This document shows, one piece after another, positions 54,290 to 62,251 of a DNA stretch of 64,000 nt (position 1 is the stretch's first letter; each line of letters starts with the position of its first letter). The notes below the pieces were generated by a model, which was not told the DNA's origin, made no database searches, and worked only from the letters and a program-made list of their open reading frames with translations. The stretch is from an uncultured Acidimicrobiaceae bacterium (GTDB lineage: Bacteria > Actinomycetota > Acidimicrobiia > Acidimicrobiales > SZUA-35): contig CAMYLA010000011.1 in NCBI GenBank assembly GCA_947259095.1, forward strand, positions 154,840-218,839, read 5' to 3'. The position numbers and the translations under genes are program-made.

Positions 54290-55246
54290 TCACGGGGCGG
54301 CGAATCGAACCCGGCGTACCGAGGCGGCCCACGGACGGCCGTCGTCCACGCCGGCGGTGGTGAGGATCAGGGCGCCGGCCCCGGACCCGGGGTTGGTCCA
54401 GGTAAAGGTCTTGTCGAACGGCTCCATGCTCGTGCCACCGCCCATCACAAAGCCGTCGATGAGCGGGACGGTCTCGCCGTCGGCTCGTAGCTCCAGGCCG
54501 ACAACACCCTCGAAGGCCTGCGCCGTGCCGGTCACGGTCAGCGGGCTGTCGATCGCATCGAGGGCGTCTGGTTCGTCGATCACGATGTCCTCGGTCACCG
54601 AACCGAGGACCCACCACGAGCCGTCGGAGCCGAGGAGCCGGACCAGCACCGTGGTGACCGGTCCCTCGTCGGTGGGGCGGATCTCGACTTCACCGGATCG
54701 GCCGTCTCCCTGCAGGAACTCGCCGATCAGTGGGTCTTCGAAACCCAGGAAGTCGACGGCGAAACCCTCCGCCGCCGCAGTCGGTTGACGGTACCGGGTG
54801 GTCGACTCGAACCAGGGCCAGACCGCCGAGTCGTACTGCCGAGGGTCGACGGTGGAACTGGTCGATCCCGACGATGTGGGGCCATCGGTGGTCGATGTCG
54901 AGCTCACGGTCGATGAGGAGCTCGCGGTCGATGTCGAGTCGGTCGAGACGGTGGTCGTGGCCGTCGTCTCGGTGCTCGGCGCCGAGGTGTCGGTGCTCGG
55001 CACCTCGGTCAACGTCGGAACGACGGTGGTCAACGTCGGAACGACGGTGGTCAGCGTCGGTGCCACGGTCTCGACCCGGCCACCGTCATCATCGGTGAAA
55101 TACAGCACGCCGAGGACCGCGAGGGCGACCAGGATCGCCCCGACGAGGCCGGCCGCCACCATCACGAACCAGGGAGGCGTCCGACGCCAGTAGTCACGGC
55201 CGTCGGATGGATCGAGCTCGGGTGGCGGGGTCGATACATCGGTCAT
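54290..55246 (-). CDS. Second membrane-anchored Gmad2 domain protein
   Basis: A 318-residue protein. A single helix (FVMVAAGLVGAILVALAVLGVLYF, ~25-48) is followed by a Thr/Ser-rich low-complexity stalk (~60-130, repeats TLTTVVPTLT and STDTSAPSTETTATTT), then a domain with GSWWVLGSVTEDIVIDEP near 220 and a C-terminal Gmad2-like domain ending VRRVRFAAP. The GSWWV-(M/L)-G segment is shared with the protein at 50044. Tandem 21-bp in-frame repeats encode the stalk. ATG 55246 is chosen since the frame upstream is promoter DNA. Role probably at the cell envelope. Confidence 0.8.
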   Translation of the reverse strand: MTDVSTPPPELDPSDGRDYWRRTPPWFVMVAAGLVGAILVALAVLGVLYFTDDDGGRVETVAPTLTTVVPTLTTVVPTLTEVPSTDTSAPSTETTATTTVSTDSTSTASSSSTVSSTSTTDGPTSSGSTSSTVDPRQYDSAVWPWFESTTRYRQPTAAAEGFAVDFLGFEDPLIGEFLQGDGRSGEVEIRPTDEGPVTTVLVRLLGSDGSWWVLGSVTEDIVIDEPDALDAIDSPLTVTGTAQAFEGVVGLELRADGETVPLIDGFVMGGGTSMEPFDKTFTWTNPGSGAGALILTTAGVDDGRPWAASVRRVRFAAP

Positions 55247-55328
55247 GATCAGCTCCTGGTGGACGGCGATCCGTGGGTGGACCGACCGGTCGCCATTGGA
55301 TTCTGGACCCAACGGAGCGGCCGGAGCA

Positions 55329-55342
55329 GGGGCCAAGGTCAC
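55329..55342. promoter_or_regulatory. DosR-box-like site upstream of the second Gmad2 gene
   Basis: On the minus strand GTGACCTTGGCCCC matches 10 of 14 core positions, 82 bp before ATG 55246. Confidence 0.42.
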
Positions 55343-55394
55343 CTCGGGAACGGTCGAATGCCCCGATGTGGCCACGGACCGGGGCGATCGTCGG

Positions 55395-55408
55395 AGGACC
55401 TTGGACTC
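55395..55408. promoter_or_regulatory. DosR-box-like site upstream of the AhpD-like gene
   Basis: AGGACCTTGGACTC matches 9 of 14 core positions and ends 35 bp before ATG 55444. Confidence 0.35.
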
Positions 55409-55443
55409 TGGCTCCTGCTCCGGCGCCGGGATTGAGTGGCCAC

Positions 55444-55794
55444 ATGGTCACCAACTACGTCGAACGCCATCGGGAACTATCGGACGGGCTGCGGAGGATG
55501 CATCAGGCCATGCCCCAGGTGATGGCCGCCTTCGCCAAGATGCACGGCGCAGCAGTGGCCGACGGGGCGCTGCCGGCCAAGACCAAGGAACTCATCGCCC
55601 TTGCCATCTCCATCACCAGCCATTGCGACGGCTGCATCTCGTTCCACGTACATGATGCGTTGCATGCCGGGGCAACCCCGGCCGAGATCGAGGAGACGAT
55701 CGGTGTTGCGGTGCTGATGGGCGGCGGGTCGGCAGCCGTCTACGGTGCCGACGCGCTCGAGGCGTTGGGTCAATTCTCCGAGGAGCGCGGCTAG
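55444..55794 (+). CDS. Carboxymuconolactone decarboxylase/AhpD-like protein
   Basis: A 116-residue alpha-helical protein of the AhpD/CMD family. KTKELIALAISITSHCDGCISFHVHDALHAGATPAEIEETIGVA holds the redox motif H-C-D-G-C-x2-F-H, here split for length, with the catalytic cysteine pair and histidine. Such proteins relay electrons to peroxiredoxins or remove peroxides. Located between Gmad2 and USP genes with its own box, it may protect during oxygen re-exposure. ATG 55444. Confidence 0.87.
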   Translation: MVTNYVERHRELSDGLRRMHQAMPQVMAAFAKMHGAAVADGALPAKTKELIALAISITSHCDGCISFHVHDALHAGATPAEIEETIGVAVLMGGGSAAVYGADALEALGQFSEERG

Positions 55795-55833
55795 GACCCC
55801 TCGGACCCCCGGAGCGACCGGCCCCTCGGCCCC

Positions 55834-55847
55834 CGGACCACGGTCCG
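55834..55847. promoter_or_regulatory. DosR-box-like palindrome upstream of USP/CtpE operon
   Basis: CGGACCACGGTCCG carries the GGAC-N4-GTCC core of the DosR box as an exact inverted repeat and matches 9 of 14 positions. It ends 69 bp before ATG 55917. Confidence 0.42.
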
Positions 55848-55904
55848 AACCCCGCACCACGGACCGGGCCGGTCTCGCACGCTGTGGCGGCCGGCCGCCA
55901 CCGT

Positions 55905-55910
55905 TATGCT
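55905..55910 (+). promoter_or_regulatory. -10 box TATGCT of the USP/CtpE operon
   Basis: TATGCT ends 6 nt before ATG 55917, so the transcript is predicted leaderless. The box at 55834 ends 57 bp upstream of the -10, a usual activator distance. Confidence 0.45.
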
Positions 55911-55916
55911 CTTGGC

Positions 55917-56687
55917 ATGGGTCTGTTCGACACGGTGATCGTCGGTGTCGATGACTCGAAGGAATCGAAGGCTGCCGCCGATTGGGCCGCCGAACGTATC
56001 GCGGCCGACGCCGTGCTGGAGATGGTGCGGCTCGACGGCGATGACGATGCCGATGCGCTCCTGGCCGCAGCCGAGGCCAACCACGCCGATGCCATCGTGA
56101 TCGGCGGCCACAAGGGGCCGTTGGAGCGGGTGGTCAAGGATCTCCTCCACCGCATCACGGTGCCACTGGTCGTCACCAAGCCGGCCGCCGACGGCGATGA
56201 CGACGAGAACGGCCGCCCATCGCCACCTCCCGGCAGGAAACCACCGGTGTTGGCCTGCGTCGGCTACGGCGACGCAACCGAGAAGGCGGCGATGTGGGCC
56301 GCAGACTATGCGGCCCGCCGGGGCCTGCCGCTGTCGCTGCTGCACGTCGTCGGCTACCGCCCCCTCTACCCGGCCGATTCCCCTTCCGACATGCTGGCCT
56401 CGTACTTCGGCCAGGACACGCTCCTGCAATGGGCCACCGAGGATCTCGAGGACATCGAGCGTCGGGTGACGGCCCGCCGACCCGACGTGGCCACAACCAC
56501 CAAGGTCGACGTCGGCTTCGCGGTTCGAGCCATCCTGGCCGAGGCCGATGGCGCCGAACTGGTCGTTCTCGGGAGACGCGAGGGCAGCCCGGCGTTGCGG
56601 CACATGACCTCGCCAAGGGTCCACCGGCTGGTGGCCAAGCTGGCGGCAACGGCCGTGGTCGTGCCGTCGTGCCCGGTCGATGGCTGA
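55917..56687 (+). CDS. Tandem universal stress protein linked to a P-type ATPase
   Basis: A 256-residue protein with two USP-like halves. FDTVIVGVDDSKESKAAADWAAERI near residue 4 and VLACVGYGDATEKAAMWAADYA near 112 begin the two folds. In half 1 GGHKGPLERVVKDLLHRITVP is near 70, and half 2 has VLGRREGSPALRHMTSPRVHRLVA near 217; the classic glycine motif is altered in both, so ATP binding is uncertain. It overlaps the downstream ATPase by 8 nt. The USP-ATPase pairing also occurs in the mycobacterial DosR regulon. Confidence 0.8.
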   Translation: MGLFDTVIVGVDDSKESKAAADWAAERIAADAVLEMVRLDGDDDADALLAAAEANHADAIVIGGHKGPLERVVKDLLHRITVPLVVTKPAADGDDDENGRPSPPPGRKPPVLACVGYGDATEKAAMWAADYAARRGLPLSLLHVVGYRPLYPADSPSDMLASYFGQDTLLQWATEDLEDIERRVTARRPDVATTTKVDVGFAVRAILAEADGAELVVLGRREGSPALRHMTSPRVHRLVAKLAATAVVVPSCPVDG

Positions 56688-59220
56688 CGGCGATCGATCG
56701 GAAGCCGTGAGGTCCGCCGGGGGCCGTGCCCTCGACGGCGGACCGACGGCCGGCGATTCCCCGGATTCGAGCAACGGTCCGGCCAACACGCCGAGCAGCG
56801 GCCGGACCGCGCCGGCCGACAGGCCAACCGGCCTCAGCACCGAAGAAGCGCTGCGCCGTCATCGGGCCGGTCAGGGCAACACCCAGGACGATCGAACCGC
56901 ACGGTCGGTTGCCAGCATCATCCGGGCCAATGTGTTCACCCGCTTCAACGCCATCATCAGCTCTCTGACGCTGGTGGTGCTCGTCTTCGGCGACCCGATC
57001 GACGCTGTGTTCGGCCTGGTCATGGTGCTCAACAGCGTGAACGTCGTGAGACAGGAGCTGCGGGCAAAACGCAGTCACGATGCGCTCCAGGTCCTGATGG
57101 TGCCGTCCATCAGGGTCTTCAGGGACGGCGAGATCCACAAGGCGCCACCGGGCGACCTGGTGCTTGGCGACGTGATCGTGCTCGAAGCCGGCGATCAGGT
57201 TCCCGTCGACGGTTCGGTGGTGGAGTCCAACGGCCTCGAGGTCGACGAGTCGGCGCTCACCGGCGAGTCGGCACCGGTGGCCAAACCCGTGCAATCACAG
57301 ATCCGGAGCGGGAGCTTCGTCGTCGTCGGCGGGGCGACGGTCGAGGCCACCGCGGTCGGCGCTGCCAGCTGGGCCGCCAAGCTCACCGCCGAGGCCAAGG
57401 ACTTCGTGCTGACCCGGTCCGAGCTTCGAGTGGGAATCGACGGCCTGCTCCGTATCGTCAGCTGGCTGCTCCCACCCCTGGCCGTGCTGCTTACCTGGAG
57501 CCAGTTGCAGGCCGAGGCCACCATCTCCGAGGGCCTGGTCTCCGCCGTTGCGGGCGTGGTGGCGCTGGTCCCCCAAGGCCTGGTGCTGCTGGTCAGCATG
57601 ACCTTCGCGGTTGCGGTCCTGCGTCTGGCTCGAGAGCAGGTGGTGGTCCAGGAACTGCCCGCGGTCGAGGGATTGGCGAGGGTCGACGTCCTCTGCGTCG
57701 ACAAGACCGGCACCCTGACCACCGGCAGGCTCACCGTCGATCATGTCGAACCGGTGGGACGGGCCGACCCGGAGCTGCGGGCCGGCCTGGCTGCGTTGGC
57801 CGAGCTCGAAACCGCTCGGTCGACCACCACCGACGCCCTCCGCTCCGAACTGTCGGCCGACCTCCCGCCGTGGACGGTCGAGGCGGCCGTGCCGTTCTCC
57901 TCGGTCCGCAAATGGAGCGGGGCCAGCTTCGCCGGCCATGGCACCTGGGTGCTCGGCGCACCGGAGATCCTCCTCGATGCGGCGAGCGGTGATGGCATCG
58001 ATGAGCTCCGGGCAACGGTCGACGACCTGGCATCGAGCGGCCGCCGGGTCCTGCTCCTGGCCCGAAGCGAACGGGTGCTGGCTGACGACGAGCGGCTCCC
58101 AGACCAGCTCCGGCCGACCGGCATGGTCACGATCCGTGAGGAGGTCAGGCCAGACGCAGCGGAGACCATCGACTACTTCCGGCGCCAGCACGTCGAGATC
58201 AAGGTGTTGTCCGGCGACAATCCTCGAACGGTCGCATCGGTGGCGGCCGAACTGGGTATCGACGGCGCCGATCGCCACGTGGATCTCCGGGCCGGGGGGA
58301 CCGTGTCGGACATCGACCCGGACACAACGGTGTTCGGGCGCGTGCTGCCAGAGCAGAAACGGGACATCGTCCAGTTGCTGCAGGGCCAGGGCCACACCGT
58401 TGCCATGACCGGCGACGGGGTCAACGACATCCCGTCGCTCAAGGCCGCCGACATCGGCATCGCCATGAACACAGCCACACCGGCCACCAAGGCGATCGCC
58501 CAGCTGGTGCTGCTGGACGGCCGGTTCGCCCGGCTGCCGGGCGTGGTGGCCGAGGGTCGGCGGGTGATCGCAAACATGGAACGGGTCTCGTGCCTGTTCG
58601 TCACCAAGACCGTGTACGCCACACTGCTGGCGTTGGCCGTCGGCATCGCCGGCGTGTCGTTTCCGTTCCTGCCCCGCCATCTCAGCCTCATCGGGGCGTT
58701 GACGATCGGCATCCCCGGCTTCGTGCTCAGCTTCGTCCACTCAGAGGAGCCGTCGCGAAGTGGCTACATCCGCCGGGTCCTCCGATTCTCCATACCGGCC
58801 GGGATCATCTCGGCCGGCACCACCGCCGCCACCTACTGGGCCGCCGGCCCACCGCTCGGCGACGCCAACCTCACCCAAGCCCGGACGGCGGCCACGGTGG
58901 CCATGACGCTGACGGGGCTGTGGATCCTCTACCGGCTCGTCCGGCCGCTGGACCTGTTGCGGGCGACCCTGCTGGGGTCCATGCTGGCCGCGCTGGTGGT
59001 CGCCCTCATCCCGGCGCCGTGGTCGGAGTTCTACGCTCTCGAGCTCCCCTCGGTGGAGACCACCGCCGTCCTGGCCGTCGTGTGGACCACGACATTGGTC
59101 GTCCTCCAGGCCATCCTGGCGATCGGGCAACGGCTGCTGTTCGACGGCCGAGCCGATCGTGACCGCCAACCGGACCGCGACGGCGGGGCGACAGCCGAGG
59201 CCGCAAAGCCCGGGCTGTGA
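56680..59220 (+). CDS. P-type cation-transporting ATPase, CtpE-like
   Basis: An 846-residue ATPase. After a ~50-residue low-complexity start it has LSTEEALRRHRAGQGNT, actuator VDESALTGESAPVAKP near 188, VPQGLVLLVSMTFAVAVLRL near 297 with PQGL in place of PEGL, phosphorylation site DKTGTLT near 341, and GDGVNDIPSLKAADIGIAM near 578. Length and the QGL motif match the CtpE/YfgQ group, linked in mycobacteria to calcium and cell-surface integrity. ATG overlaps the USP stop by 8 nt. The last codons (E-A-A-K-P-G-L-stop) resemble each unit of the 33-bp repeat array that follows. Confidence 0.9.
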   Translation: MADGDRSEAVRSAGGRALDGGPTAGDSPDSSNGPANTPSSGRTAPADRPTGLSTEEALRRHRAGQGNTQDDRTARSVASIIRANVFTRFNAIISSLTLVVLVFGDPIDAVFGLVMVLNSVNVVRQELRAKRSHDALQVLMVPSIRVFRDGEIHKAPPGDLVLGDVIVLEAGDQVPVDGSVVESNGLEVDESALTGESAPVAKPVQSQIRSGSFVVVGGATVEATAVGAASWAAKLTAEAKDFVLTRSELRVGIDGLLRIVSWLLPPLAVLLTWSQLQAEATISEGLVSAVAGVVALVPQGLVLLVSMTFAVAVLRLAREQVVVQELPAVEGLARVDVLCVDKTGTLTTGRLTVDHVEPVGRADPELRAGLAALAELETARSTTTDALRSELSADLPPWTVEAAVPFSSVRKWSGASFAGHGTWVLGAPEILLDAASGDGIDELRATVDDLASSGRRVLLLARSERVLADDERLPDQLRPTGMVTIREEVRPDAAETIDYFRRQHVEIKVLSGDNPRTVASVAAELGIDGADRHVDLRAGGTVSDIDPDTTVFGRVLPEQKRDIVQLLQGQGHTVAMTGDGVNDIPSLKAADIGIAMNTATPATKAIAQLVLLDGRFARLPGVVAEGRRVIANMERVSCLFVTKTVYATLLALAVGIAGVSFPFLPRHLSLIGALTIGIPGFVLSFVHSEEPSRSGYIRRVLRFSIPAGIISAGTTAATYWAAGPPLGDANLTQARTAATVAMTLTGLWILYRLVRPLDLLRATLLGSMLAALVVALIPAPWSEFYALELPSVETTAVLAVVWTTTLVVLQAILAIGQRLLFDGRADRDRQPDRDGGATAEAAKPGL

Positions 59221-59247
59221 ATCGAAGCGGTGGCCGCATCGGAGCCG

Positions 59248-59364
59248 AGGCTGTGAACCGGAGCCGAGGCCGCGGAGCCTAGGCTGTGAACCGGAGCCGA
59301 GGCCGCGGAGCCTAGGCTGTGAACCGGAGCCGAGGCCGCGGAGCCTAGGCTGTGAACCGGAGCG
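59248..59364. repeat. 33-bp tandem repeat array (3 full units plus 18 bp)
   Basis: Exact units at 59248-59280, 59281-59313 and 59314-59346, then a partial one to 59364. Each contains the palindrome AGCCTAGGCT and CCGCGG. In the frame of the upstream ATPase each unit ends with TGA and encodes EAAEPRL before it, echoing the ATPase tail EAAKPGL. Degenerate versions extend back to ~59200, so the array looks expanded from the gene's 3' end. It overlaps the last codons of the converging gene (stop at 59345). Confidence 0.9.
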
Positions 59365-62251
59365 AAAGGGCCACCAGCTCCTCTCCGGCCCAGGTGTGAC
59401 CGCTGAGTCGGACCACGATGTGGTTCCCGCCGTCGTCCTCGATCTCCAGCTTTCCGTACTGGCCCGGGCCCGGAAAGGCGCCGTGGCTGTAGGGGCCGCC
59501 CTTCACCGACCCGGGCCGATCCAGCGCCGCGGCATGAAGCAACGGGAACCCGGAAAATCCGCCGGTGGCGTAGCCGCTGTTCGTCCCGTCGTCGATGGCC
59601 ACCATATGTGCGTCACCACTGACCATGATCAGGTTCTCGACCTCGGCCCGGGCCAGGGCGTCGGCGATGGCGATGCGATCCTCGGCATACCCGGCCCAAC
59701 TGTCGGAAGCCAAGTCGCCGGCCCCGATCCACGGGGTCGGGTTGACCCACACCACCAGGGCATGGGTCCGGGCCGACGAGATCAGCTGCTCGATGAGCCA
59801 CTCCTGTTGCTCGGCGCCCAGCATCGAGGCCGAAGTCCGTTGAGACCGGGTGTCGGCCATCACGAAGCGGACTCGACCGACGGTGAAGGCCTGGGCGATC
59901 GGGCCATCGGAGTCGGCCTCGAGCGGGTAGTGCGGCACCGCTCGCCGGTAGGCCTCGGACACCGCTGACCGGGACGGGGACGACGCATCCGAGTCGTTCG
60001 GACCGTAGTCGTGATCATCCCAGACGTAGGCGGTGGGGATGCTGCTGAAGAGGGCGGCCTGGCCCGGCTGGCGGAGGGAACGGCCATAGGCATCGATGTG
60101 CGGCTCGGGGTCGGTCGCGTCGATGTTGCCGTAGTGGAGATCGCCGAGGGCCAGGTAGAGATCGGGTTCCTCGGCGACGATGGCGTCGAAGACGGCGCCG
60201 TTCGATCCGGTCCTGGCGCACGACCCCAATGCGACCACGATGTCCTGGGGCCCCTCGGCAAACGTCTCGAACTCCCCGTCCTCCAGTCGCTCGTCGTCGC
60301 CGACGTCGGGCGAGGCGACCGCGTAGCCATACCGCGTGGCGGCATCGAGGTCGGCCAGCTCGAAGCGGGCAACGCCGTATTCGTCCACCGTTCCCGCCGT
60401 CACCGAGCCAGACGCCGGCCGGCCCCCGGATGCCTCGATCGGCCAGGAGTTCAGTTCGGCCACGGTGCCGGGCTCGAGCCCGCCGGCGGTCACCGTCGCC
60501 GATCGGGTGTCCACCGCGCCGAGCCAGACCCAGTCGGCCGCCGACGGCGATCGCTCGGCTGCCGAGTCCGGGTGGGTCGGGCCGAAGTAGTGATCGTAGA
60601 TCGCCTCGCTCCCCATGGCGGTCACCGTCAACAGGGTGACCGTCACTGCGGCCAACGTGGCGATCCGACCGAGCGACTCGTTCGGCTGCCAGGCCAGCCA
60701 GGTCAGCACCGCGGGGATCGCCAGGACACAGAACAGGGCGAGCGCCAGGATCGGCCGGTACTCCACCGATGCGAACAACCCCAGTCCGGTGGCGGTCAGC
60801 GCCATTGCGAACGCCGCCGGTGCCCGCCAGCGGATGGCGGCCAAGCCGGCCAGGAACATCATTGCGGTCAAACCCAGTTGGACCGGCCGGGAGATCGACG
60901 AGCCGAAGCCGAACCCCTCCGGATCGGTTGGCAGGCCGATGAAGACCGTGGCCAGACCGAGGGCGAGCGCCGAGCCCAGCGCGGTGACCACGGCGGCGAT
61001 GCCAACCAGCCGCGTGGCTCCGGGTCCGAGGGCGAGGACCCCCTGCCCCCAGGGGGTCTCCCCCGGCTCGGGCGACCACGGGCAGGCGCGGCAATCGCGG
61101 TGCAGATGGCGATGCTCCAGGACCCAGTGGGTGGCCAGGACCACCGAGAGGCCGAGCACGATCCCGGCCAAGGCGTCGAGCGGCCAGTGGACCCTGGCAT
61201 GGATCCGGTAGAGCGCGGTGGCCACGACCGCGGCGCCGAGCACGGTTCGGGCGATGGTGGCCACCCGACGGTCGGACAGCAGAACGGCCAGCGCCAGGGG
61301 CACGAGCCCGGCCAGGAAGACCGTCTGGACCATGTGGCCGCTCGGGAACGATTCGACGTCGCCGTAGAGGGTCGGTCGAGGTCGTTCGATCACCTCGCGT
61401 ATCGCCGCCCCCGCGAGCCAGGCGGCGAGGAAGGCCACCGGGTAGGCGACAGCCATGACCCGGCACCGAAAGCCGGACAGTCCGATCAGCATCACCAGCC
61501 CGATCGAGAGCGCGGTCGCCCCGAACGGATCGAGGGGCGCCAACCGATCGATCCACGCCAGCTCGGCGAACCAGTCGCTGATCGGCCGGTCGATCCGAAG
61601 GGCGATACTGCGGCCGGAACCGACGAGCAGCGTGATGACGCCGGTGGTTGTCACCGCGGCGATCGTGGCCGCGGTCAATTCCCAGGCCGGACCTTGGCCC
61701 TGGCGTCCGGGGGTGGTCGACAGCGGGGCGATACGCAACGAACCGTAGGTCCACGGCGGCGGTTCGGGCCACGTCCGGAACACCGCCAGTGACACACCGC
61801 CGAGGAAGCCGAGCAGCAGCGCCAGCGCCAGCGACACCGCCAGCAGCCAGCCGATGTCGCGGACATAGCCCTGGTCACGAACGAAGTTGGCGATGGAGCC
61901 GATGGCGACATACGCCGCCACCCCGATCAGCACGATGGCGCTGACGAGGTAGAGGGGCCGGTCCAGGATGCCGAGATCCTCGGGATCCGGTTCGGGTTCA
62001 CCCAGCACCACCCCGACCACCGCGCCGGCCGCCATGCTGGTCCGCCGCTCCCGGGCCTTGGCCCCGGTCCAATGGAAGAGGTCCCGCAGCAGCGTCACCG
62101 CCGAGAAGACGAGACCGACGCTCATGATGGCGGGAACGAACACCATCAACCGATCGATGTCGACCTCCAGGGCCGGGTCGTCCGGGGTGTCGGCCGGTGG
62201 CCAGGGCACGGAGCCCTGCGGTGCGGGGCCGGCGGGGGCGCCGCCGGTCAC
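59345..62251 (-). CDS. PAP2 membrane phosphatase fused to a PhoD-like metallophosphatase
   Basis: A 968-residue fusion. Helices run from ~35 to ~190 and ~200-560. The PAP2 motifs are REVIERPRPTLYG near 290 (K/R-x6-R-P), ESFPSGHMVQTV near 306 (PSGH) and YRIHARVHWPLDALAG near 350 (R-x5-H-x3-D). From ~600 a globular domain resembles PhoD: IVVALGSCARTG near 675, DLYLALGDLHYGN near 700, VWDDHDYGPND near 740, IMVSGDAHMVAIDDG near 880. PhoD-like enzymes use Fe/Ca or Mn to cleave phosphodiesters. So one protein joins a lipid phosphatase pore to an extracytoplasmic phosphodiesterase. GTG 62251 overlaps the PEP-utilising enzyme stop (GTGA). Confidence 0.82.
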   Translation of the reverse strand: MTGGAPAGPAPQGSVPWPPADTPDDPALEVDIDRLMVFVPAIMSVGLVFSAVTLLRDLFHWTGAKARERRTSMAAGAVVGVVLGEPEPDPEDLGILDRPLYLVSAIVLIGVAAYVAIGSIANFVRDQGYVRDIGWLLAVSLALALLLGFLGGVSLAVFRTWPEPPPWTYGSLRIAPLSTTPGRQGQGPAWELTAATIAAVTTTGVITLLVGSGRSIALRIDRPISDWFAELAWIDRLAPLDPFGATALSIGLVMLIGLSGFRCRVMAVAYPVAFLAAWLAGAAIREVIERPRPTLYGDVESFPSGHMVQTVFLAGLVPLALAVLLSDRRVATIARTVLGAAVVATALYRIHARVHWPLDALAGIVLGLSVVLATHWVLEHRHLHRDCRACPWSPEPGETPWGQGVLALGPGATRLVGIAAVVTALGSALALGLATVFIGLPTDPEGFGFGSSISRPVQLGLTAMMFLAGLAAIRWRAPAAFAMALTATGLGLFASVEYRPILALALFCVLAIPAVLTWLAWQPNESLGRIATLAAVTVTLLTVTAMGSEAIYDHYFGPTHPDSAAERSPSAADWVWLGAVDTRSATVTAGGLEPGTVAELNSWPIEASGGRPASGSVTAGTVDEYGVARFELADLDAATRYGYAVASPDVGDDERLEDGEFETFAEGPQDIVVALGSCARTGSNGAVFDAIVAEEPDLYLALGDLHYGNIDATDPEPHIDAYGRSLRQPGQAALFSSIPTAYVWDDHDYGPNDSDASSPSRSAVSEAYRRAVPHYPLEADSDGPIAQAFTVGRVRFVMADTRSQRTSASMLGAEQQEWLIEQLISSARTHALVVWVNPTPWIGAGDLASDSWAGYAEDRIAIADALARAEVENLIMVSGDAHMVAIDDGTNSGYATGGFSGFPLLHAAALDRPGSVKGGPYSHGAFPGPGQYGKLEIEDDGGNHIVVRLSGHTWAGEELVALSLRFTA

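Noticed and set aside
59248..59364. Array as a CRISPR
   Set aside because: Units are directly adjacent with no spacers, so it is a simple tandem repeat.
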